Assembly (NCBI RefSeq): GCF_947496995.1
Contig: NZ_CANMFD010000001.1
Coordinates: forward strand, 1,050,692 to 1,114,691
Direction of reading: 5' to 3'
DNA: 64,000 nucleotides
Source of the DNA: an uncultured Roseibium sp.
GTDB taxonomy: Bacteria; Pseudomonadota; Alphaproteobacteria; Rhizobiales; Stappiaceae
The notes beneath the pieces were generated by a model, which saw only the letters and a list, made by a program, of their open reading frames with translations, was not told the DNA's origin and did not search any database. A program made the translations under genes and the position numbers. Shown here one piece after another: positions 8,048 to 15,310 of the stretch (positions within the stretch are counted from its first letter, which is position 1; every line of letters starts with the position of its first letter).

Positions 8048-9088
8048 TTACTTCGTGTCGACTGCGGACTGGATCAGCTCTGCGCCGATTTTCTCGCGGT
8101 ACTCATCCCAGACCGGCTCCATGGCCGCCTGGAAAGCAGCAGCCTGCTCCGGGGTCAGGCGGGTCACCGTCATTCCGTCGCTTTCCATTTCCTTCAGGTA
8201 GGACGCCTCGACGGCATTCAGGGCTTCGCGCTCCCAGTCCTGGGTTTCCAGGGCGGTTGCCGTGAACAGCTCTTTCGCGCTGTCGGTGGCCGACTGCCAG
8301 AGCTTGTCGCTGGCCAGGAACATGATGCCCGCCCACTGATGGCGCGACAGCGTTATGTTGCCCTGCACCTTGTCGAAGCCGAAGGCCTTGACGTTGCCGA
8401 CCGGGTTATCCTGTCCGTCGACCGTGCCCTGCTGCAGGCCGGTGAAGACTTCCGAGAGCGCCATCGGCGTCGGGTTGGCGCCAAGGGCCTTGAACGTGGC
8501 CACGTTGAGCGGGTTGTTCACGACACGAAATTTGACGCCTTTCATGTCGTCGGGCATTTCGATTTTCTTGTCGCGGGTCGTGATCGTGCGGAATCCGCTC
8601 TCGTACATTGCAAGAGTATGGATGCCGGTCGCCTTCTGCAGGCCGTCGTAAAGCGACTGGCCGACCGGTCCGTCGGACACGGCATAGGCGTGCTCGCTGT
8701 CGCGGAAGAGAAACGGCAGGTAGAAGATGTCCAGCGGCGAGTAGAAGCTCGCCACGTTGGTGGTCGGCACGAGTGCGAAGTCGACCACCCCGATCTGCGC
8801 GGCTTCCACCAGTTCGCGGGACGAACCGATGGTGCTGTTCGCATAGACCTGGATCTTGATCTTTCCGCCGGACTTTTCGCCGATTTCGTCGGCGAATTTC
8901 TGGGCGCCTTTGGCGAGCGGATGGTTTTCGTTATAGGGATGCCCGAATTTCAGGGTCATTTCCGGATAATCTTGGGCGCCGGCCGCGCTCAGGGTCATCA
9001 GGCCGAGGGAAGCTGCCGTAATGGCTGTTCGTGCAACCCGAAACAGTTTGCCGGTCAAGCTGCTGGAAGTGAGTAAGGTCAGGTTCAT
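8048..9088 (-). CDS. dctP: TRAP transporter solute-binding protein, DctP type (346 aa)
   Basis: A periplasmic receptor that captures the substrate, probably an organic acid, and delivers it to DctQM. I chose the ATG at 9088 because AGGAG lies 10-12 bases upstream and it gives a clean signal peptide ending SAAGA, with cleavage near residue 38; an ATG 48 bases further up lacks this fit. The mature part starts with the typical LKFGHPYNENHPLAKGAQKFA. The region DDMKGVKFRVVNNPLNVATF carries the Arg that usually binds the substrate carboxylate, followed by SEVFTGLQQGTVDGQDNP. The regulator gene ends 97 bases upstream on the same strand. Confidence 0.93.
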   Translation of the reverse strand: MNLTLLTSSSLTGKLFRVARTAITAASLGLMTLSAAGAQDYPEMTLKFGHPYNENHPLAKGAQKFADEIGEKSGGKIKIQVYANSTIGSSRELVEAAQIGVVDFALVPTTNVASFYSPLDIFYLPFLFRDSEHAYAVSDGPVGQSLYDGLQKATGIHTLAMYESGFRTITTRDKKIEMPDDMKGVKFRVVNNPLNVATFKALGANPTPMALSEVFTGLQQGTVDGQDNPVGNVKAFGFDKVQGNITLSRHQWAGIMFLASDKLWQSATDSAKELFTATALETQDWEREALNAVEASYLKEMESDGMTVTRLTPEQAAAFQAAMEPVWDEYREKIGAELIQSAVDTK

Positions 9089-9184
9089 GGAAGGTGCTCC
9101 TGTCTGCGTTTGAAAAATCCGCATGATGGGCTTCACCGCCCATTCTCGTTTTTTCTCCCCGGCGCCCGAACGGGCGCCGTCAGT

Positions 9185-9979
9185 TCAAAAAACTTCCTGC
9201 AACGGCGATTGCTCGACCGCACTCGTTGGAACGATTTCGATGACCCGGTCGCTCGGCGGCACGAATATCCGTTGCCAGGTAATCGGCGTGTTGCGATAGC
9301 TCAGTCCGCCGATCGACCAGACGATGCCGTATTGGCCATGCGGCACATTCAGCGTCCGCGTCACCCGGGGCGGCAGCGGCTGGCAGGCCATGGTCTGATG
9401 CGTGTTGATGGTCGGCGCGTTGAAGCGTTCGGCCAGAAAGTCGCGGAAAGAGACGCCGTTCAGAGTCGCTTCGCTCATGCCGGCGATTTCGGAAAAGCGG
9501 CTGGCGGGCAGATAGATCTCGCTGAAGACGTCGAATTCGTCATTCACGTTCACCAGGCGGTGGATGTGAATGTAGTTGTCCTCACGCTCACCGAAGAAAC
9601 TGCTCCAGGGGCCGCTTTCGCGGACGGTTTCAATGCCGACAATCTTGAAATAGACCGGCAGAAGCTGCGTGCCGCCCTCGGCCATGAAGCGGAAGTGCCG
9701 CAACTGGCCTTCCTGGGCGCGGGCACCGGTCACGAAGGTGCCGCGGCCGTGATGGCGCTCGACCACGCCCATCTGCACCAGCGAACGCAAGGCGCGCTGT
9801 ACCGTGCCCAGGCTGGCTTTCATCTCGATGGCGAGTTGATCTTCGGCGGGAAGGCGTTCGCCCGGCACCCAGCGCCCGTCTTCGATGGCGCTCAGGATCT
9901 CTTCGGAGATCCGGCGGTGTTTGGCCTTCGCTCCACCTGATTTACTGCCGGGAACGACCCGCAGCGGTTTCTGTGTCAT
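9185..9979 (-). CDS. GntR/HutC-family regulator with UTRA domain (264 aa)
   Basis: The N-terminal winged helix (about residues 22-85) contains ISEEILSAIEDGRWVPGERLPAEDQLA and TVQRALRSLVQMGVVERHHGRGTFV, the GntR signature. The rest is a UTRA ligand-binding domain of the HutC subfamily. It opens the TRAP/DUF3604 operon and very likely represses it until the transported compound or a product of it binds. The operator motif TCCT-N4-AGGA occurs just before its start (9987-10000) and twice further upstream, which fits autoregulation together with the transporter. The ligand is unknown. Confidence 0.88.
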   Translation of the reverse strand: MTQKPLRVVPGSKSGGAKAKHRRISEEILSAIEDGRWVPGERLPAEDQLAIEMKASLGTVQRALRSLVQMGVVERHHGRGTFVTGARAQEGQLRHFRFMAEGGTQLLPVYFKIVGIETVRESGPWSSFFGEREDNYIHIHRLVNVNDEFDVFSEIYLPASRFSEIAGMSEATLNGVSFRDFLAERFNAPTINTHQTMACQPLPPRVTRTLNVPHGQYGIVWSIGGLSYRNTPITWQRIFVPPSDRVIEIVPTSAVEQSPLQEVF

Positions 9980-9986
9980 GGATCAG

Positions 9987-10000
9987 GTCCTCTCTAGGAC
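9987..10000 (-). promoter_or_regulatory. putative GntR operator copy 1
   Basis: GTCCTCTCTAGGAC carries inverted GTCCT/AGGAC half-sites separated by 4 bases. It begins 8 bases before the regulator start codon, so binding here would also cover the ribosome site or the start of the message. Confidence 0.55.
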
Positions 10001-10041
10001 TTAGCTGAAAACACCATAAAACAGAATATTTTGATATCAAG

Positions 10042-10053
10042 TCCTATATAGGA
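10042..10053. promoter_or_regulatory. putative GntR operator copy 2
   Basis: TCCTATATAGGA is a perfect 12-base palindrome about 63-75 bases upstream of the regulator start. It is embedded in AT-rich sequence that probably holds the operon promoter. Confidence 0.6.
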
Positions 10054-10156
10054 ATAAGGGAAGCATGAATATTTTATAATCATGAAGCCCAAATAAATTG
10101 CGGAATTCTCGCAAAATATGTCTACGTGCTGTGCACGGCAGGGCGAAAAATGCCAA

Positions 10157-10187
10157 TCCTCTATAGGATGCAGGACTGCAGTCCTGC
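10157..10187. promoter_or_regulatory. putative GntR operator copy 3 plus adjacent 18-base palindrome
   Basis: TCCTCTATAGGA (10157-10168) is the third copy of the motif. One base later, GCAGGACTGCAGTCCTGC (10170-10187) is a perfect 18-base palindrome that holds the same AGGAC and GTCCT half-sites in everted order. The remaining spacer up to the exporter gene at 10441 shows nothing else I can name. Confidence 0.5.
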
Positions 10188-10440
10188 GCTCTTGCGTTGC
10201 GGTGAAAGCCTTTTTAATCCGCCGAAACGCATCCGTGTCTCCCGGTCCCGCATCGTCCCGCAGGCCCCGTACGGCCGGGAAACCGCGCAGAAGAACGACT
10301 CCGCATCAGAAATTTGACAAGCCGGGAAACCGATTGCCCGCAAACACGGCTGGAAAAATCCCGCGCGCTGGGCTAAGCGCTGAAGCAGTGAATTTGGCGT
10401 GCCGGACTTGCATGGAACCGCCGGGAACAAGGATTTCAGC

Positions 10441-11268
10441 GTGGAAGATCTCAGCCTACTCTCCCTTGGCCTCCTGGCCGGCGCCCTTCTGGCAACCGGC
10501 CTTGTGGCGGGGATCATCGCGGGACTGCTCGGCGTTGGCGGCGGGATCGTCATCGTTCCGGTGCTCTTCTACATGTTCACCGCGCTGAAGATCGACTCGT
10601 CGGTGCTGATGCATGTGGCGGTCGGAACATCGCTTGCGACGATCCTGGGAACGGGAGCGTCTTCCGCCCGCGCCCATTACAAACGCGGCAGCGTCGACAT
10701 GGAGCTGTTGAAGCGCTGGTGGTGGGCGATCGCTTTGGGCGTCATTGCCGGCGGAACCCTGGCGGGCAACATTTCCGGTGGTGCACTGACACTCGTCTTC
10801 GGCGTCGTCGCTCTGGCCGTCTCCGCCAACATGTTGTTCCGCAAGAACGGCTCCGCTCTGGCCGAGAGCCTTCCGGGCAGTCCCCTGAAGGAGGTGCTCG
10901 GTTTCCTCATCGGCGGCATCTCGGTGATGATGGGCATTGGCGGCGGAACGCTCGGCGTGCCGACACTCTCCCTGTTCAACTATCCGATCCACAAGGCGGT
11001 CGGCACCGCTGCGGCCATCGGCCTGATCATCGCAGTGCCCGGAACCTTGCTGTCGATCTATTTCGGCTGGGGTGTCGAAGGCCGCCCGCCGCTGTCGCTC
11101 GGCTATGTCAATCTGATCGGTCTGTTGCTGATCATTCCCGTATCCACTCTGACGGCACCCCTCGGCGCCAAGATTGCCCACGCCATCGACGCGTCCAAAC
11201 TCAAGCTGGTCTTCGCGCTGTTCCTTGGTATCACCGGTGTGCGCATGATCTACGGCGCTCTTTTCTGA
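10441..11268 (+). CDS. TauE/SafE (TSUP) family anion permease (275 aa)
   Basis: A multi-spanning membrane protein with two internally repeated halves. Each carries the family glycine motif: GIIAGLLGVGGGIVIVPVLFY near residue 20 and GGISVMMGIGGGTLGVPTLSLF near 160. TSUP proteins export or import small sulfur-containing or organic anions; the substrate here is unknown. I prefer the GTG at 10441 because AAGGA sits 7 bases upstream; an in-frame GTG at 10399 has no such site. It is divergent from the TRAP/DUF3604 operon, and copy 3 of that operator lies about 270 bases upstream, so co-regulation is possible but not shown. Confidence 0.85.
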   Translation: MEDLSLLSLGLLAGALLATGLVAGIIAGLLGVGGGIVIVPVLFYMFTALKIDSSVLMHVAVGTSLATILGTGASSARAHYKRGSVDMELLKRWWWAIALGVIAGGTLAGNISGGALTLVFGVVALAVSANMLFRKNGSALAESLPGSPLKEVLGFLIGGISVMMGIGGGTLGVPTLSLFNYPIHKAVGTAAAIGLIIAVPGTLLSIYFGWGVEGRPPLSLGYVNLIGLLLIIPVSTLTAPLGAKIAHAIDASKLKLVFALFLGITGVRMIYGALF

Positions 11269-11403
11269 GAGACGCGACGGGATCTGACCAAAGAATCGCT
11301 GATGGGAGCATCAAAAGGTTTCATTGGTCCGGAGCGAAGTTTCGGGGAATAATGCAAAATCTCGTCGCCGCTCTGCTGCGGTCTTCTCAATTCATGGACA
11401 CCA

Positions 11404-12105
11404 ATGCCTGAGAAAGATGTCACCCTCAGCCTCAAGGGCTGCGTGCGCGGTGCTATGATGTGCGTTCCGGTCTTTCCCGGCATCATCGCGCTTGGCGCCG
11501 TATTCGGCACGGTGGCGGCGCAAAAGGGGCTGACCTTCCTTGAAACGCTGTTGATGAATTCGCTGGTCTTTGCCGGCGCCAGCCAGTTCGTCGCCATGGA
11601 AGTCTACGGCGATCCGCTCACCTGGGGCACACTTGTCGCCATGGTCGGGGTCACCGGCGCCGTCAACATGCGCATGCTTCTGATTGGCGCAAGCCTGCGG
11701 CCATGGCTGGGCAGGGTTCCGGCCTATCAGTCCTACCCGGCCTTGTATCTCCTCACCGATCTCAATTGGCTTCTGGCGCTGTCCGAATATGGCAAGGGGG
11801 AACGGGACTGGGGCATTTATCTCGGCAGCGGACTGATCGTCTGGTCGGTGTGGTCGCTTGCGGTCATCCCTGGATATTTTGCCGGCAGCCTGATTGCCGA
11901 TCCCAAGGCCTTCGGACTGGATGTGGTCCTGCCGGCGTTTTTTGCCGCGCTTCTGGTCCCGCTCTGGAAGGGAAAGCGCCAGACTGTGAGCTGGCTGGCG
12001 GCGGGCGTTGTCGCAACTCTGACCTGGTACCTTGTCGGTGGCTACTGGAGCATCTTCACCGGTGCGCTCGCCGGTGCGTTCGCGGGAGCGTATCTCGATG
12101 ACTGA
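11404..12105 (+). CDS. azlC: AzlC family branched-chain amino acid exporter subunit (233 aa)
   Basis: The large membrane subunit of an AzlCD-type exporter. Signatures seen are GCVRGAMMCVPVFPGIIALGAVFG near the N-terminus, LLMNSLVFAGASQFVAMEV around residues 45-62 and VTGAVNMRMLLIGASLRPWLG around 80-100. About seven hydrophobic segments are visible. AzlC works together with AzlD, whose start overlaps the azlC stop by 8 bases, so the two are translationally coupled. In other bacteria the pair exports branched-chain amino acids or toxic analogues. Confidence 0.9.
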   Translation: MPEKDVTLSLKGCVRGAMMCVPVFPGIIALGAVFGTVAAQKGLTFLETLLMNSLVFAGASQFVAMEVYGDPLTWGTLVAMVGVTGAVNMRMLLIGASLRPWLGRVPAYQSYPALYLLTDLNWLLALSEYGKGERDWGIYLGSGLIVWSVWSLAVIPGYFAGSLIADPKAFGLDVVLPAFFAALLVPLWKGKRQTVSWLAAGVVATLTWYLVGGYWSIFTGALAGAFAGAYLDD

Positions 12106-12418
12106 CGCCGCTTTTTCAGCCGACAGGATGTTTGTTCTGGCCGTGGTCTGCATGGCCATGTTCACCTATGCGCTGAGAGCCGGCGGCTACTGGGTCATGG
12201 GCCGGCTGCCGATTACGCCAAGGGTGCGCCGGGGGCTGGAATCCCTGCCCGGAGCGATCATCGTTTCGACCGTGTTGCCGATCGTGCTGCAGGGCGGCCT
12301 TGCCGTCGGCCTCTGCCTTGTCGTGGCGACCGCCGTCCAGGTGCGGATGCGCAAGGAATATATCGCGGTCTTCGCCGCCGCCGCGGCTGCCGCCGGGCTG
12401 AGAGCGGCAGGGCTTTAG
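12098..12418 (+). CDS. azlD: AzlD family small exporter subunit (106 aa)
   Basis: A small protein with three to four transmembrane helices and the AzlD pattern TYALRAGGYWVMGRLPITPRVRRGLESLPGAIIVSTVLPIVL. The start ATG at 12098 lies within the last codons of azlC (ATGACTGA overlap), the usual arrangement for this pair. It is needed with AzlC to form the exporter. The gene ends 20 bases before the convergent kinase gene. Confidence 0.88.
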   Translation: MTDAAFSADRMFVLAVVCMAMFTYALRAGGYWVMGRLPITPRVRRGLESLPGAIIVSTVLPIVLQGGLAVGLCLVVATAVQVRMRKEYIAVFAAAAAAAGLRAAGL

Positions 12419-12438
12419 CGCGACTTTCTGAAATCAAT

Positions 12439-14007
12439 TCAACGCGACATGCTCCAGTCTTTCAAACCGAGCGAGGCGCGCGCAAGCTGAGTGGTGTCGT
12501 CCATGCCGCCGCCCGCATCGATTTCGGTCCAGGTCATCTGGCCGAGGTCGTAGCCAAGCTGTTTGTCGACGACATCCGTGGTGGCATCCGAGGCATCGCC
12601 CTCGCGCCCGGCAACCCGGGCCTTGAGCGTTGTGGCCGGGGCGGTCAGCCACAGTCCGGTGAATCCGGCTTCAACGTGCTGAGCGATTGCCTCGATCCGT
12701 TCCCGCTCGTCCTGCGCGGCAAACACCGCATCGAAGATGGCAGAATGACCGGCAGCCAGCACCGCCCGGATCGTTTCGTCGAGGGTCTGATAAACCCGGT
12801 CGCTTGCCTCCTGTGTGTAGGCTTCCGCAGGCGCCTTGCCGGTCTCGGGAATATTCAGCAGCAGTTTGCGCATTACGTCCGTGCGCAGCACCCTCGCGCC
12901 AGGGGCGTGACCGATCGAGGGGGCGAGACTGTAGGCCAGAGTGGTTTTGCCGGTGCCGGACAGCCCCCCGATGGCAACCAGACGCGGCTCTGAGGGATCC
13001 AGGAAGGAAAGCGCGTATTTGAAATAGGCGCGCGCCTGCTGCCGCTGGATGTCCCTCTGCTTCGGGTCCTTCTGGCTGAGGGCGGCACTGGCCGCGATCT
13101 TGGAGCGGATCGCCGCGCGCATCATCAGATAAAAGGGCAGGGCCGCCAGACCGTCCGGGTGTTCGTCCAGCCGGGTCTTGTCCAGGTAACGGTTGAAGAC
13201 CCGGTTGGCGGCGCGGCGCTGGCCGCGCTCCCACAGATCCATCAGCAGGAAGGCGAGATCGTAAAGGACGTCCCCGGTGGCGATGGCATCGGAGAACTCG
13301 ACCGCGTCGAACAGGACCGGCCTGGCATCGATCAGGACGATATTGCGCAGATGGGCATCGCCGTGACATCGCCGCACCAGGCCATGATCGCCCCGTTTCA
13401 GGATCAGCTCACGAAGCGAAGACAGCACCGACCGCGACGTTTCGCTCAAATGGCGCACGTCCTCGCTTGCGAACAGGTCCGGAAATTCGTGAAAGGCCGC
13501 TTCGTTCTGCTCGACATAAGATGCCAGTTCATCGTGGAACCCGGCGCCGCGGCGCACGGGTGCCGCTGCATGGGCTGTCACCATCATCTCGGCGAGACTG
13601 TCGGACAGATCGTCGGAAAAGGGTCCTTTTTCCGCCATGACATCCAGTTCGTCGCTTCGGTCGAACCGGTTCATTTCCACGGCCCACTCCACCGGATCTC
13701 CCGCGCCATCCAGCATCAGCCGGCCGTCGGCTTCGAGGGTAATCGGCAGGGCCCTCCGGTAGATCTGCGGGGCATTGTCCCTGTTGCAGGTGATTTCCGC
13801 GCGGCAGGCTTCTTCGCGCAGTGCCAGCGTCGAGTAGTCCAGAAACGGGAACCTGACCTCCCGTTTGACCTTGTAGGCCTTGCTGCCGGTCAGAAAGACA
13901 ATGTTGGCGTGGGTGTCGATCCGCTTGACGCTGTCACGTCCGGGATCGTCCGAAGGCAGGGTTTCCAGAAATTTCAGGACTGCGTCCTGAGAACGGGCCG
14001 GAGCCAT
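12439..14007 (-). CDS. APH-like kinase fused to P-loop ATPase (522 aa)
   Basis: Two kinase-type domains stand in one chain. The N-terminal half is aminoglycoside-phosphotransferase-like: GSKAYKVKRE (41-50) in place of the ATP-site lysine strand, the Brenner motif HGDAHLRN (215-222) and DAVEFSD (234-240) as a metal-site Asp. The C-terminal half opens with a Walker A loop, GGLSGTGKTT (347-356), and looks like a nucleoside/gluconate-kinase-type AAA_33 domain. Proteins of this build are widespread in Proteobacteria, but their substrate is not known. There is no evidence for antibiotic resistance. It is convergent with azlD and divergent from the next small gene. Confidence 0.8.
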   Translation of the reverse strand: MAPARSQDAVLKFLETLPSDDPGRDSVKRIDTHANIVFLTGSKAYKVKREVRFPFLDYSTLALREEACRAEITCNRDNAPQIYRRALPITLEADGRLMLDGAGDPVEWAVEMNRFDRSDELDVMAEKGPFSDDLSDSLAEMMVTAHAAAPVRRGAGFHDELASYVEQNEAAFHEFPDLFASEDVRHLSETSRSVLSSLRELILKRGDHGLVRRCHGDAHLRNIVLIDARPVLFDAVEFSDAIATGDVLYDLAFLLMDLWERGQRRAANRVFNRYLDKTRLDEHPDGLAALPFYLMMRAAIRSKIAASAALSQKDPKQRDIQRQQARAYFKYALSFLDPSEPRLVAIGGLSGTGKTTLAYSLAPSIGHAPGARVLRTDVMRKLLLNIPETGKAPAEAYTQEASDRVYQTLDETIRAVLAAGHSAIFDAVFAAQDERERIEAIAQHVEAGFTGLWLTAPATTLKARVAGREGDASDATTDVVDKQLGYDLGQMTWTEIDAGGGMDDTTQLARASLGLKDWSMSR

Positions 14008-14134
14008 GATTTGTCCTTCTGCTGATGGCGGGAAGACTGTGCCCCATGAGCGTCTGTGCTGGTTTGATCCTTCTCAATGTGACATGACAGCGATGTGGCA
14101 CAAATACTCCGAAATGTCAGCAAAGGAAGAAACC

Positions 14135-14515
14135 ATGGGCGACCACCCTGCTTTGAAAAAGATCAGGCTGAACCTGGCCAGAACGAAAGAATTCCCGCAA
14201 GGCTCGGCACGCCATGGCTACGAGTTTACCGCTCCGCTGGATGAAACCGGCCATATCGACGCCGCGCTCTGGAAAAAAGAACGCGATCATTGCCGTGTGC
14301 GCCGGTTCTGGGGCGGCGAGGAAGAGGAAATCGGCCATCTGATTCACCGCCCGGGCGGGTCCTGGGCCTTTCACTACGACATTGACGGCGAGGATGACGA
14401 CGAAGCCGGCTACCGCTTCGGCGCGCATGCCTTCAATCCGGGTGAATATGTCTCCATCAAGGACGAGGACGGTGAATTGCACACGTTCCAGGTGGTGACG
14501 GTCCAGGCAATCTGA
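14135..14515 (+). CDS. conserved hypothetical protein (126 aa)
   Basis: A soluble, acidic protein that I cannot assign to a named family. It begins MGDHPALKKIRLNLARTKEFPQG and contains HGYEFTAPLDETGHID, CRVRRFWGGEEEEIGHL, SWAFHYDIDGEDDDEAGYRFG and a C-terminal FNPGEYVSIKDEDGELHTFQVV. The pattern suggests a compact beta-rich fold. The ATG at 14135 has AAAGGAAG 5-6 bases upstream; an ATG at 14114 is the alternative. It is divergent from the fused kinase and followed by the Hsp20 gene on the same strand 126 bases later. Confidence 0.7.
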   Translation: MGDHPALKKIRLNLARTKEFPQGSARHGYEFTAPLDETGHIDAALWKKERDHCRVRRFWGGEEEEIGHLIHRPGGSWAFHYDIDGEDDDEAGYRFGAHAFNPGEYVSIKDEDGELHTFQVVTVQAI

Positions 14516-14641
14516 CCGTCTCCGCGTGGAGGCCGATCAACCCGTCTTCACATTGTGCCCCCGAAGGCGAAAGGCTTGATCGGTCATGAAGTGCCCGAGG
14601 CACTTCGTTTGCAAACCGTAGGCAAATTGGAGGACGTTGAA

Positions 14642-15100
14642 ATGAGTTCGTTGATACCTTCTCTTTGGAATGACCAGAGCAGTCCTGTCTTCTCCCTTCA
14701 CAAGGAGATGGACAAACTGTTCGAGGATTTCGGGCGCAAACTCCCGGCGGGGAGCCCCTTTGGCAGCTTTCCGTCGATCAATGTGGCGGAAACCGAAACA
14801 GGCCTGGAACTCACGGCCGAGTTGCCGGGCGTGGCGGAAAAGGACATCGATGTCTCGGTCTCCGACCGCACCTTGACCCTCAAGGGCGAGAAGCACGAAG
14901 AAAAGACAGTCGATGAAAAGGACCGGCACGTAAGCGAACGCAGCTTCGGGTCATTCCGCAGGGTCATGACACTGCCTTTCGCACCGAAGAAAGAGGGCAT
15001 CGAGGCCCATATGGAAAACGGGGTGCTGACGGTCACGCTGCCGCGTCCGGAAGACGCCGGTCCTCAGCCCCACAAGATCGAAGTCAAGCGCAAGGCTTGA
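14642..15100 (+). CDS. Hsp20/alpha-crystallin small heat shock protein (152 aa)
   Basis: An ATP-independent holdase chaperone. The alpha-crystallin domain spans about residues 40-145: PSINVAETETGLELTAELPGV, EKDIDVSVSDRTLTLKGEK, FGSFRRVMTLPF and the conserved GVLTVTLPRPE near 125-135. The start at 14642 is preceded by TTGGAGGACGTTGAA, a good ribosome site. A terminator follows at 15135-15172. I see no obvious ROSE-type element or CIRCE repeat in the short leader, so the mode of heat regulation is open. Confidence 0.93.
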   Translation: MSSLIPSLWNDQSSPVFSLHKEMDKLFEDFGRKLPAGSPFGSFPSINVAETETGLELTAELPGVAEKDIDVSVSDRTLTLKGEKHEEKTVDEKDRHVSERSFGSFRRVMTLPFAPKKEGIEAHMENGVLTVTLPRPEDAGPQPHKIEVKRKA

Positions 15101-15134
15101 TAACCGGGAGTTCCTGACCGAGAAGCGTGTCGGG

Positions 15135-15172
15135 AAAACCGGGCGCCGGGAAACCGGCACCCGGTTTTCGCG
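15135..15172 (+). terminator. intrinsic terminator after hsp20
   Basis: A 15-base stem (15135-15149 with 15154-15168, one mismatch) closes on a GAAA tetraloop, and the descending arm ends in TTTT. It lies 34 bases after the hsp20 stop. Confidence 0.75.
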
Positions 15173-15310
15173 TCTTGGTCCGCACAGCTGACGGCGTTTC
15201 TTCCACACCGGAATGAAGTCATTGCCAATTAATCTGGATACGGCCTCTGACAGGCCGGTCTTCCATACGCTATAGAATGATCAGTGAATTTTTCGATCAG
15301 GAAGCGGGAC

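Noticed and set aside
12439..14007. Reading the fused kinase as an aminoglycoside resistance gene
   Set aside because: The APH fold is shared by many small-molecule kinases. The fusion to a P-loop domain and the housekeeping context do not support resistance.
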